NCBI GenBank assembly: GCA_910577885.1
Contig: CAJTNK010000089.1
Coordinates: 1 to 7,995, forward strand
Length of the DNA: 7,995 nucleotides
Origin: an uncultured Rikenella sp.
Lineage (GTDB): Bacteria > Bacteroidota > Bacteroidia > Bacteroidales > Rikenellaceae
Direction: 5' to 3'
A model generated the notes under the pieces. The model did not search any database and was not told the DNA's origin. It was given only the letters and a program-made list of their open reading frames with translations. The stretch's first letter is position 1. The number at the start of each line of letters is the position of its first letter. Made by a program: the position numbers and the translations under genes. Shown one piece after another: positions 1 to 5,828 of the stretch.

Positions 1-128
1 GCGAGAAAGCCGTAGTTGAAGCCCAAGTAGCGGGCATCGGAACCCGTAAACGTCGTCGACCAGCTGTCCCCGCGACTGCCGACGCTCCACAACGCACCGG
101 AGCCATAATTGCGGTTGCCCGGGACCGG
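1..128 (-). pseudogene. FISUMP-like C-terminal fragment, copy 1 (cut by window edge)
   Basis: Read on the minus strand from position 128, the frame gives PVPGNRNYGSGALWSVG, then GDSW and later DARYLGF. This matches the C-terminal part of the Fibrobacter succinogenes major paralogous domain (FISUMP, a C-type-lectin-like fold), which typically has PAGYRN, then G..WSS, then an RCV/RCL terminus. The frame begins only 8 bases after the stop codon of copy 2 and has no start codon or N-terminal region of its own, so it looks like a fragment rather than an independent gene. It is open up to the left edge, where the remaining codons are missing. Of 42 codons aligned without gaps to copy 2, 20 are identical, 3 differ silently and 19 change the residue. 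Family assignment is by recognition of the motif pattern, and function is unknown. Confidence 0.5.
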
Positions 129-130
129 GT

Positions 131-162
131 CTCTTCCTATTCCTGGAGGCAACGCAACGGAA
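131..162 (-). repeat. 32-base direct repeat, left copy
   Basis: Bases 131-162 are identical to 431-462, and similarity continues with two mismatches to about 170/470. On the minus strand the repeat covers the FPLRCLQE-type codons, the TAG stop and seven bases beyond it (GGAAGAG counted from the stop's last base). Conservation across the stop codon and past it exceeds what protein selection alone requires. Confidence 0.8.
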
Positions 163-430
163 GACCGCGCGCACGGTTATTGGCGTTCTGCGGAGTGAGC
201 CAGCTGCAGTGGAAGCCCAAGTAGTGGGCATTGGTGCCCGACTCCGCCGACGACCAACTGTATCCGAGGTTGCCGACCGCCCACAACGCACCGGAGCCGT
301 GCGCGCGATCGCCCGGGGCCGGCGACCGGAGGGCGCAGTTTCTCATCCGGCAGGCCCCCTGTCCACCGCGGGCACGCGGACCGGGGCCGGGTCCTTTCCC
401 TTCAACCCAATTCGGAGTGCCCGGAGTCAC
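137..430 (-). pseudogene. FISUMP-like C-terminal fragment, copy 2
   Basis: This is an open frame of 97 codons from a GTG at 430 to TAG at 139-137. The recognisable part starts near 322 (PAPGDRAHGSGALWAVG) and runs through YSWSSAESGTN, AHYLGF and NANNRARGLPLRCLQE to the stop, which is the usual FISUMP C-terminus. The first 36 or so residues are Gly/Pro/Arg-rich and do not look like a FISUMP N-terminal region. A full FISUMP protein is normally much longer, with a signal peptide or lipobox, and neither is present. The GTG lies just after AGGAAGAG, which could act as a ribosome site but is very close. I call it a truncated remnant or cassette. It could instead be a donor or acceptor sequence for recombination with an intact gene elsewhere. 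Confidence 0.5.
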
Positions 431-462
431 CTCTTCCTATTCCTGGAGGCAACGCAACGGAA
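431..462 (-). repeat. 32-base direct repeat, right copy
   Basis: This is the exact partner of 131-162, 300 bases away. It ends copy 3 of the FISUMP-like fragments and borders the spacer that leads into copy 2. The two repeats could recombine and delete or duplicate the 300-base unit between them. Confidence 0.8.
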
Positions 463-468
463 AACCGT
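437..468 (-). pseudogene. FISUMP-like C-terminal fragment, copy 3 (last ~10 codons)
   Basis: On the minus strand the codons read HGFPLRCLQE followed by TAG at 439-437, the same ending as copy 2. Upstream similarity stops near 470, about 30 bases after the stop codon of mqnE. The fragment is in the same frame as mqnE, so readthrough of the mqnE TAA would append it. Too little remains to be a gene. It marks the 3' edge of a third copy and suggests that the array was deleted or inserted up against mqnE. Confidence 0.45.
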
Positions 469-502
469 GCGTCGCAAACCCGGCAAAAGCCCCGAACAAC
501 CC

Positions 503-1645
503 TTAGCCCCGGCGCTCCACCGGCCGGTAGAAAGTGTCGCGCTCCACCGGCGTGAAACCCGCCGAACGGGCCAAGGCTTCCATCCGCTCGGTCGACAGGA
601 CCGGACGTTGATCCTCGGCGCCGGCCATGGAGTAGATTTTGGTCGTGTCGTCGATCGTTCCGTCGATGTCGTCCGCGCCGAACGACAGCGCAAGTTCTGT
701 CGCCCCGATCCCCAACATCGGCCAATAGGCCTTGATGTGCGGGATGTTGTCCAGGTAGAGCCGCGAGAGAGCCATCATCCGCATGTCCTCCGGCAATGAA
801 ACCTCGCCCAGCGACGACAGATCGTTGTGGCGGTTCCGGTACTTGAGGGGGATGAATGCGTCGAAACCCCGGGTCCGATCCTGCAGCTCCCGCAGGCGGT
901 GCAGGTGGTCGATCCGGTGTTCGTACGTCTCGACGTGGCCGTACAGGATCGTGCAGTTGGTCGCAATGCCCAAGCCGTGCGCCGCTTCGTGAGTGGCCAG
1001 CCACTCTTCGGCCGTGGGTTTTTCCGGACAAATCCGAGTCCGAACCTCCGGGGCGAAAATCTCGGCTCCGCCGCCCGGAATCGCCTCCATCCCCGCCTCT
1101 CGGAGCCGGCGAAGCCCCTCGACCAGCGAAATGCCCGCTTTCGAGATGATGTAGTGCAGCTCGACCGCCGTGTAGGCCTTGATGGCCACGTGCGGCAAGG
1201 CCCGTCTAACCCGCCGGATCATCTCGCAGTAGTAGTCCAGATCGTGGTTCGGATGGACGCCGCCTACGATATGGACCTCCGTGATCGGTTCGCCGCGCCG
1301 CGCCTCGGCCAGTCGTTCCACCGCGTCGAGATCGTGGTACCAGGCGTCCGGATCGCCCGCCGTGCGTCGGTAGGAGCAGAAACGGCACCGAAAAACGCAA
1401 ATGTTGGTCGGTTCGATGTGGATGTTCCGGTTGTAATAAACCTCGTCGCCCGAAATCTGCCGTTTGCGGGCCACGGCCAGCGTGCCCAGCAAGGCCACCG
1501 GAGCCTCGCGCATCAAGGTGAGCGCTTCGTCGTCCGAAAGGCGGTAGCCGCTCCCTCCCGGTGTCTCGGAGGCCGCGGCCAAAGCCGTCGCGATGCGTTC
1601 GACTTCCGGGGTGAGGTTCATAGTGTGCAACAGTCGAGCATTCAT
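503..1645 (-). CDS. mqnE: Aminofutalosine synthase MqnE (radical SAM)
   Basis: A radical-SAM enzyme of the futalosine menaquinone pathway. The family joins the enolpyruvyl side of 3-(1-carboxyvinyloxy)benzoate to the S-adenosylmethionine-derived radical to give aminofutalosine in the cytosol. Its 380 residues are near the usual family length. The [4Fe-4S]/SAM motif CVFRCRFC places C83, C87 and C90 in CX3CX2C spacing, preceded by HIEPTNIC. PGGGAEIF (190-197) and GHVET (236-240) are shared with the related MqnC. The C-terminal GADDIDGT and AGAEDQRP are more like MqnE than MqnC, so MqnC is the main alternative. The start could also be the ATG at 1621. No Shine-Dalgarno sits at either start; the AAGGAGG at 1686-1680 is 34 bases away inside a terminator stem. 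The gene lies downstream of rpmH, beyond that terminator. The stop TAA is at 505-503. Confidence 0.9.
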   Translation of the reverse strand: MNARLLHTMNLTPEVERIATALAAASETPGGSGYRLSDDEALTLMREAPVALLGTLAVARKRQISGDEVYYNRNIHIEPTNICVFRCRFCSYRRTAGDPDAWYHDLDAVERLAEARRGEPITEVHIVGGVHPNHDLDYYCEMIRRVRRALPHVAIKAYTAVELHYIISKAGISLVEGLRRLREAGMEAIPGGGAEIFAPEVRTRICPEKPTAEEWLATHEAAHGLGIATNCTILYGHVETYEHRIDHLHRLRELQDRTRGFDAFIPLKYRNRHNDLSSLGEVSLPEDMRMMALSRLYLDNIPHIKAYWPMLGIGATELALSFGADDIDGTIDDTTKIYSMAGAEDQRPVLSTERMEALARSAGFTPVERDTFYRPVERRG

Positions 1646-1670
1646 CCGTGTGTGTGCGAAAAAAGTGGAT

Positions 1671-1714
1671 AAAAAAAAACCTCCTTCCCTGCTCTGACAA
1701 AGAAGGAAAGAAGG
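1671..1714 (-). terminator. Intrinsic terminator after rpmH
   Basis: On the minus strand the arm CCTTCTTTCC (1714-1705) pairs with GGGAAGGAGG (1689-1680) over all ten positions, including two G-U pairs. The loop is 15 bases and nine T residues (1679-1671) follow directly. This is a classic Rho-independent terminator, placed 60 bases after the rpmH stop and 25 bases before the mqnE start. Confidence 0.85.
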
Positions 1715-1719
1715 TCGAC

Positions 1720-1740
1720 GAACTTCGGATGACGAAGTCC
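1720..1740 (-). other. Hairpin in rpmH 3' region
   Basis: Minus-strand GGACTTCG (1740-1733) pairs with CGAAGTTC (1727-1720) over eight positions with one G-U pair and a 5-base loop. There is no T tract. It stands between the rpmH stop and the terminator and could stabilise the 3' end of the transcript. Confidence 0.5.
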
Positions 1741-1775
1741 GCTCAGGTACGAAACGTCCCGCGCAAAAAGAAAAC

Positions 1776-1931
1776 TTAAGCCTGCCGGAATTCGTCCGAA
1801 ACGGTCAGTTTCTTGCGCCCCTTAGCCCGGCGTGCAGCCAGCACGCGCCGCCCGTTCGGAGTAGACATACGTTCACGAAAACCGTGTTTGTTGACGCGTT
1901 TGCGCTGCGAAGGTTGGAAAGTCCTTTTCAT
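1776..1931 (-). CDS. rpmH: 50S ribosomal protein L34
   Basis: A small, very basic protein of the large ribosomal subunit that binds 23S rRNA. The 51 residues begin MKRTFQPSQRKR and continue with HGFRERM, TPNGRRVLAARRAKGR and a final LTVSDEFRQA. That is the full L34 pattern, with the slightly longer tail seen in Bacteroidota compared with the 46 residues of E. coli. The frame is open further upstream to an ATG at 2048, but L34 always starts at MKRT, so the ATG at 1931 is chosen. An A-rich leader precedes it and no Shine-Dalgarno is visible, which is normal for highly expressed Bacteroidota genes. It is transcribed divergently from dnaN and ends at its own terminator. dnaA, its neighbour in many bacteria, is absent. 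Confidence 0.97.
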   Translation of the reverse strand: MKRTFQPSQRKRVNKHGFRERMSTPNGRRVLAARRAKGRKKLTVSDEFRQA

Positions 1932-1965
1932 GATTATTCTGTATTTTCTTGATTTACAATGTCTT

Positions 1966-1985
1966 TCCCGGCCCGGCGGCCGGAA
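1966..1985 (-). other. GC-rich hairpin in rpmH leader
   Basis: CCGGCC (1983-1978) and GGCCGG (1973-1968) are perfect arms around GCCG, and the flanking T-G and T-A pairs extend the stem to eight. It lies just downstream of the proposed -7 box, so it would be at or very near the 5' end of the rpmH mRNA, about 35 bases before the start codon. It may protect the 5' end or control translation; no family of leader RNA is recognised. Confidence 0.45.
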
Positions 1986-1993
1986 TCGCAGGG

Positions 1994-2001
1994 CAAAGAT
2001 A
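1994..2001 (-). promoter_or_regulatory. Bacteroidota-type -7 box for rpmH
   Basis: The minus strand reads TATCTTTG, a full match to the TAnnTTTG consensus of the Bacteroidota primary sigma factor. It is 62 bases upstream of the rpmH ATG. No clear TTTG -33 element is seen at the expected 19-21 base spacing; the region is AT-rich instead. Confidence 0.55.
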
Positions 2002-2085
2002 AGAATTATTCTCGGATTTCGATCATTTAAAATTACGCCATGTATCATGCGGGCGATAATTCCATGATATTCTCCGAAAAAACAC

Positions 2086-2093
2086 TACCTTTG
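2086..2093 (+). promoter_or_regulatory. Bacteroidota-type -7 box for dnaN
   Basis: TACCTTTG is a full match to TAnnTTTG and lies 40 bases upstream of the dnaN ATG, giving a leader of roughly 30 bases. A -33 TTTG is not evident at the usual spacing. It probably also drives the exonuclease gene that follows dnaN. Confidence 0.55.
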
Positions 2094-2133
2094 TCTGAAT
2101 ATTGCAAACTCGGAAAAACAACACACTTCGCTT

Positions 2134-3267
2134 ATGAAATTCATTATATCCAGCAGCCTGCTGTCGAACAACCTGCAATCGATCGGAAAGGTTATCAGCA
2201 ACAAGAATACGCTGCCGATTCTCGACTATTTTCTGTTCGACCTGTCGGGCAACCAGCTGAAAATTACCGCTTCGGACTTGGAGACCACCTTGATCTCGAC
2301 CCTCGAGGTCGATAACCAGGGGGGGGACGGCGTGGTGGCGATTCCGGCGCGGCGGATTACGGATTCGATCAAGGAGTTCTCGGAACAACCGCTGACTCTG
2401 TCGGTGGACAAGGAGAGCTGGGAGGTGACTATCAGCTGGAAGACCGGGAAACTCTCCATTCCGGGGATCACCGGGCTGGGCTATCCGGAGCTGCCGGCGG
2501 TGGACGAGACGGCGGCTACGATCTTCTATATCCCGGCGCCGGCGCTGGGGGACGGGATCAACCAGACACTCTTTGCGACGGCGGACGATGAATTGCGGCC
2601 GGTGATGAACGGTGTCAATGTCGCGCTGTCGACCACCGAAATCACCTTCGTGGCGACGGATGCCCATCGGCTGGCCTTGTTCAAGAACACCAATGTCACG
2701 TCGGACAAGGAGGCCGCGTTCATTCTGCCGAAAAAACCGGCCAATTTGTTGCGCAACCTCCTCTCGCGCGATGCCGAAGATATGGTCACCGTTACGTTCG
2801 ATACGAAGAACGCCATCTTCACGCTGCCGAAACACAAAATCGTGTGTCGGCTCATCGAGGGGAGCTATCCGAACTACAACGCCGTTATCCCGAACAACAA
2901 CCCGAACAAAGTCCTGGTGGATCGTACCGAGCTGTTGAACTCCATCAAACGGGTTTCGGTCTGCTCGAACCAGGCCAATCAGCTGATTAAACTCGACCTG
3001 ACGGCCGGGAACATCAATCTCTCGGCACAGGATATCGACTATGCCGCTTCGGCCGAGGATAATATCAGCTGCAACTACGACGGCGAGGCGATCGAAATCG
3101 GCTTCCGGTCGTCGTTCTTGCTCGATTTGCTGGGGAATATCCATTCGCCGGAGGTGTCGATCGAACTGGCCGATGCGACGCGGCCGGGCCTCTTCTTCCC
3201 GTCCGAAAACGACGTCGAAGGCGAGTCGCTCTTGATGCTCCTGATGCCGATGATGATTAACGCTTAA
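2134..3267 (+). CDS. dnaN: DNA polymerase III beta subunit (sliding clamp)
   Basis: DnaN forms the ring-shaped dimer that encircles DNA and tethers the replicative polymerase and repair proteins. The 377 residues fit the three-domain clamp. The N-terminal MKFIISSSLLSNNLQSIGKV and NTLPIL (26-31) are typical. Domain 2 carries TDAHRLA (175-181) and EGSYPNY (242-248). The C-terminus ends MPMMINA, where the MPM(M/R) tail forms part of the binding pocket for clamp-binding motifs. The ATG at 2134 matches the conserved start and is preceded by an A-rich leader without a Shine-Dalgarno. A TAnnTTTG box lies 40 bases upstream. The next gene follows after 17 bases, so the two are likely one transcript. 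An 8-G tract at 2319-2326 lies in the NQGGDG codons. Confidence 0.97.
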   Translation: MKFIISSSLLSNNLQSIGKVISNKNTLPILDYFLFDLSGNQLKITASDLETTLISTLEVDNQGGDGVVAIPARRITDSIKEFSEQPLTLSVDKESWEVTISWKTGKLSIPGITGLGYPELPAVDETAATIFYIPAPALGDGINQTLFATADDELRPVMNGVNVALSTTEITFVATDAHRLALFKNTNVTSDKEAAFILPKKPANLLRNLLSRDAEDMVTVTFDTKNAIFTLPKHKIVCRLIEGSYPNYNAVIPNNNPNKVLVDRTELLNSIKRVSVCSNQANQLIKLDLTAGNINLSAQDIDYAASAEDNISCNYDGEAIEIGFRSSFLLDLLGNIHSPEVSIELADATRPGLFFPSENDVEGESLLMLLMPMMINA

Positions 3268-3284
3268 ACGAAACCGAACCGGGC

Positions 3285-4064
3285 ATGGAACTGAATCTCA
3301 AACGGCCGATTGTCTTCTTCGACATCGAATCCACGGGCGTGGAGCCGGCCAGGGACCACATTGTCGAAATCTCGCTCATCAAGGTGCATCCGAACGGCGA
3401 CGAAGAGGTCAAAACCCGGCGGATCAATCCGGGGGTGCATATTCCGGAGGCGTCGACCGCCATTCACGGCATCACGGACCAGGATGTGGCCGACTGTCCG
3501 ACCTTTCCGCAGGTGGCCAAGTCGCTGGCCGAATTTATCAAGGGCGCGGACTTGGCGGGGTATAACTCCAATAAGTTCGATATCCCGATGCTGGTCGAAG
3601 AGTTCATGCGGGCCGGAGTCGAGATCGATTTGAGCGGAAAAAGATTCGTCGACGTGCAGAACATTTTTCATAAGATGGAGCAGCGGACCTTGGCGGCGGC
3701 TCACAAGTTCTACTGCGGGACGGAGATCGAAAACGCCCACTCGGCAGAGGCGGATATACGGGCTACGCTGGCGGTGCTCAAGGCACAGCTGGACCGCTAT
3801 CCGGAGGAATTGAAGAACGATGTCGAGTTTCTGGCCGATTTTTCGCGCATGAGTCGCAATGTCGACTTTGCGGGGAGGATCGCGCTCAATGAGCGCGATG
3901 TGCCGGTATTCAATTTCGGGAAACACAAGGGGAGGCCGGTGGCGGAGGTGCTGGCTACGGAACCCAGTTATTACAATTGGATGATGAACGGTGACTTTCC
4001 GATGGAGACCAAGCAGGTCTTGACCCGGCTCCGGATCGAATACAACCAGGCCAAGAAAAATTAG
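3285..4064 (+). CDS. DnaQ-like 3'-5' exonuclease with ExoX-like C-terminal domain
   Basis: A DEDDh-family exonuclease, the fold used by the proofreading epsilon subunit of DNA polymerase III. The metal-binding residues are visible: D13 and E15 in FFDIESTG (Exo I), D99 in GYNSNKFDIPML (Exo II), and H152 and D157 in AHSAEADIRAT (Exo III). About residues 208-246 form a second small domain with FNFGKHKGRPVAEV, YYNWMMNGDF and TKQVL, which resembles the ExoX-like C-terminal domain. It follows dnaN by 17 bases with no Shine-Dalgarno, suggesting co-expression with the clamp. It could be the replicative proofreader or a separate repair exonuclease; the sequence does not decide, so no symbol is given. 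The 259-residue length is typical of this Bacteroidota protein. Confidence 0.88.
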   Translation: MELNLKRPIVFFDIESTGVEPARDHIVEISLIKVHPNGDEEVKTRRINPGVHIPEASTAIHGITDQDVADCPTFPQVAKSLAEFIKGADLAGYNSNKFDIPMLVEEFMRAGVEIDLSGKRFVDVQNIFHKMEQRTLAAAHKFYCGTEIENAHSAEADIRATLAVLKAQLDRYPEELKNDVEFLADFSRMSRNVDFAGRIALNERDVPVFNFGKHKGRPVAEVLATEPSYYNWMMNGDFPMETKQVLTRLRIEYNQAKKN

Positions 4065-4136
4065 GACCAAAATAGTGCCCCGCCTCGTCTTTTACCCATT
4101 ACACTCACACATATACACACTTGTACATACATCGCG

Positions 4137-5801
4137 ATGAACCGTAATCTGCTGTCTATCGTTTTTTGTCTCACGCTGCTGCTCTTGGGCGGTGGGGGTG
4201 AGGAAGGGGGACTCATGTCGACGCCGACGCTGCGGGCGCAAAATGTCGTGCAGCTTTCGAACCGTCCGATTACGATTCGCGGGCAGCGATACTGGATTCA
4301 CAAAGTGCGCAAGGGCGAGACGCTGGCGATGATTGCCAAGGCGTATGCCGTGAGTCAGGACGAAATTAAGAAGGCCAATAGCTTGACCCGCGAGACGTTG
4401 CGCAATCGACAGACGTTGCTGATTCCGCGGGTGGGTCTGCAAAGGCCGCAGCCGGTGACGGAGCAGACCGGGACACAGGCGACGGAGCCGGTGCCGGTGG
4501 AGACGGCGGCCGGGCAGCCGAAACGGCAGTCCGAGGAGCAGCGGCAGATGATGCAGCGGGAGTCGGAACGGGTCTACTCGCAGGGGAACAACAACCACGA
4601 CGCTTTCCGGAAACCGACCGAAGCGGTGGCGGCGGATACGGTTCGCACGGGCGTTGAGGTGGTGGTGCCGGAGGGGGGGACGGTGATTTTCGGCGGCGGG
4701 TATGATGCGGGGGGGCGGCTCAAGCCGATCGATCGGAACGGGGTGTTGCGGGTGGTGGCTTTGCTGCCGATCCAGCCGGGGGCGAAGACCAACGGACGAT
4801 TCTCGGAGTTCTACAAGGGGATGCTCATGGGGCTCGAGGCGGCCAAGCGGGAAGAGGGGCTGTCGGCCGATGTGCTGGTGCTCAACAGCGGCGCATCGGG
4901 GGCGAAGGTCGAAGAGATCGTGCGGTCGGGGAAACTCGACCAGGCGGATTTGATTATCGGGCCGGCTTATGCCGAGGCGTTCGAACCGGTCGCGGCGTTT
5001 GCCGCGGGGCGGGGGATTCCGGTGGTCAGCCCGCTCGGGGAGGTGGGGGCAGAGGGGAATCCCTATGTCTTCGAAGCGGCGCCGGCGGACGGAGAGGCTT
5101 ACAGACAGGTCTTCGAACACTTCGGCGGAGCGGAAGGAACGGGGAGCGAGGGGGCCAATTTCGTGCTTATCGACCATGTCGAACACCCCGACTCGGCCAC
5201 CGTCAACCTCATCGAACGGCAGCTGGGAGACAAGGCGGCAACCATGTCGTTCACGAGCAACCGCGCGCAGAGCCATGCGATGGACGTCTGGCTCAATGCG
5301 GCGTTGGACCGGGGGATGGAAAACATCGTCTACGTGCCGGTCAACCGGGCGGATGCGCTGGAGGGGGTTTTGTCGCACTTGAGCTCGATCAATATCCTGG
5401 GGAAATACCGCATCAAAGTGATCGGGACCCCGCGGTGGGAGTGGATCTCGAATGTGAACTTCGATCTGTTCTACAAGTTGGATGTGCACTACCCGGCGTC
5501 GTACCATGCGGACCGCAGCGATCCGACGATGGCCGAGTTTTACAGGGCCTATATGGAGGCGTTCGGCGAACTGCCCAGCCCGTATTCGTTCCGGGGGTAT
5601 GATGTGATCCGGTATTTCGGCGGGGCTTTGAAACGGTTCGGATCGGACATGCCGGCCAGGATTGCGGACGGAAAGTATCGGCCGCAGCTCTTGCAGGTCG
5701 GCTACGAATTCCGGCAGAAACAGTTGGGAGGGAAATATTGCAACGTGAATTGGCCGTTGGTGCACTACAAACCGAACTACACGGTCGAGGTGATTCGTTG
5801 A
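4137..5801 (+). CDS. Exported LysM and periplasmic-binding-fold (PBP1) protein
   Basis: The 554-residue protein starts with a signal-like segment (positive MNRN, hydrophobic LLSIVFCLTLLLLGG, plausible cleavage near LRA-QN at 34-35). Residues 52-98 are one LysM domain (YWIHKVRKGETLAMIAKAYAV, ending LLIPR), a fold that binds the glycan of peptidoglycan. A Gln/Glu/Pro-rich linker spans about 100-195. The rest (about 200-554) resembles a type 1 periplasmic binding or LpoA-like fold: VLRVVALLPIQPG, EFYKGMLMGLEAA, ADLIIGPAY, GIPVVSPLG, then SYHADRSDP, FYRAYMEAFG and PYSFRGYDV. No ABC permease or ATPase is nearby, so transport is doubtful; a periplasmic structural or sensing role at the cell wall is more likely, as inference. 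The upstream 72 bases (4065-4136) are CA-rich and show no clear promoter or Shine-Dalgarno. Two 7-G tracts occur in the linker region. Confidence 0.82.
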   Translation: MNRNLLSIVFCLTLLLLGGGGEEGGLMSTPTLRAQNVVQLSNRPITIRGQRYWIHKVRKGETLAMIAKAYAVSQDEIKKANSLTRETLRNRQTLLIPRVGLQRPQPVTEQTGTQATEPVPVETAAGQPKRQSEEQRQMMQRESERVYSQGNNNHDAFRKPTEAVAADTVRTGVEVVVPEGGTVIFGGGYDAGGRLKPIDRNGVLRVVALLPIQPGAKTNGRFSEFYKGMLMGLEAAKREEGLSADVLVLNSGASGAKVEEIVRSGKLDQADLIIGPAYAEAFEPVAAFAAGRGIPVVSPLGEVGAEGNPYVFEAAPADGEAYRQVFEHFGGAEGTGSEGANFVLIDHVEHPDSATVNLIERQLGDKAATMSFTSNRAQSHAMDVWLNAALDRGMENIVYVPVNRADALEGVLSHLSSINILGKYRIKVIGTPRWEWISNVNFDLFYKLDVHYPASYHADRSDPTMAEFYRAYMEAFGELPSPYSFRGYDVIRYFGGALKRFGSDMPARIADGKYRPQLLQVGYEFRQKQLGGKYCNVNWPLVHYKPNYTVEVIR

Positions 5802-5813
5802 TAGGGACTTGAC

Positions 5814-5820
5814 GGGAGGG
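5814..5820 (+). promoter_or_regulatory. Shine-Dalgarno for the EEP-family gene
   Basis: GGGAGGG lies 8 bases before the ATG at 5829. It is one of the few plausible Shine-Dalgarno sites in this window and supports this start. Confidence 0.55.
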
Positions 5821-5828
5821 CACACGGG

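Noticed and set aside
1..502. CRISPR array, suggested by short repeats
   Set aside because: The repeats are few, unevenly spaced and are coding fragments of a FISUMP-like gene.
209..799. A 196-codon plus-strand frame across the FISUMP fragments and the end of mqnE
   Set aside because: It crosses from a repeat region into the antisense of mqnE and has no recognisable domain.
827..1672. A 281-codon plus-strand frame opposite mqnE
   Set aside because: MqnE has its radical-SAM motif and full length on the other strand; this frame is a shadow.
1680..1686. AAGGAGG as the Shine-Dalgarno of mqnE
   Set aside because: It is 34 bases from the ATG, with no in-frame start between, and forms the 3' arm of the terminator stem.
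1932..2048. A 39-residue N-terminal extension of L34 from the ATG at 2048
   Set aside because: L34 begins at MKRT throughout bacteria, and the extension would cover the promoter box and leader hairpin.
1932..2133. Replication origin in the rpmH-dnaN intergenic region
   Set aside because: No DnaA boxes were found inside it, and the only near-match lies outside at 1664-1672.
2023..3144. A 373-codon minus-strand frame opposite dnaN
   Set aside because: It lies antisense to a certain dnaN, has an Arg/Gln/Asp-rich composition without motifs, and its upstream end would overlap the divergent promoters.
3264..4070. A 268-codon minus-strand frame opposite the exonuclease
   Set aside because: It is almost exactly the mirror of the exonuclease gene, and its translation shows no family pattern.
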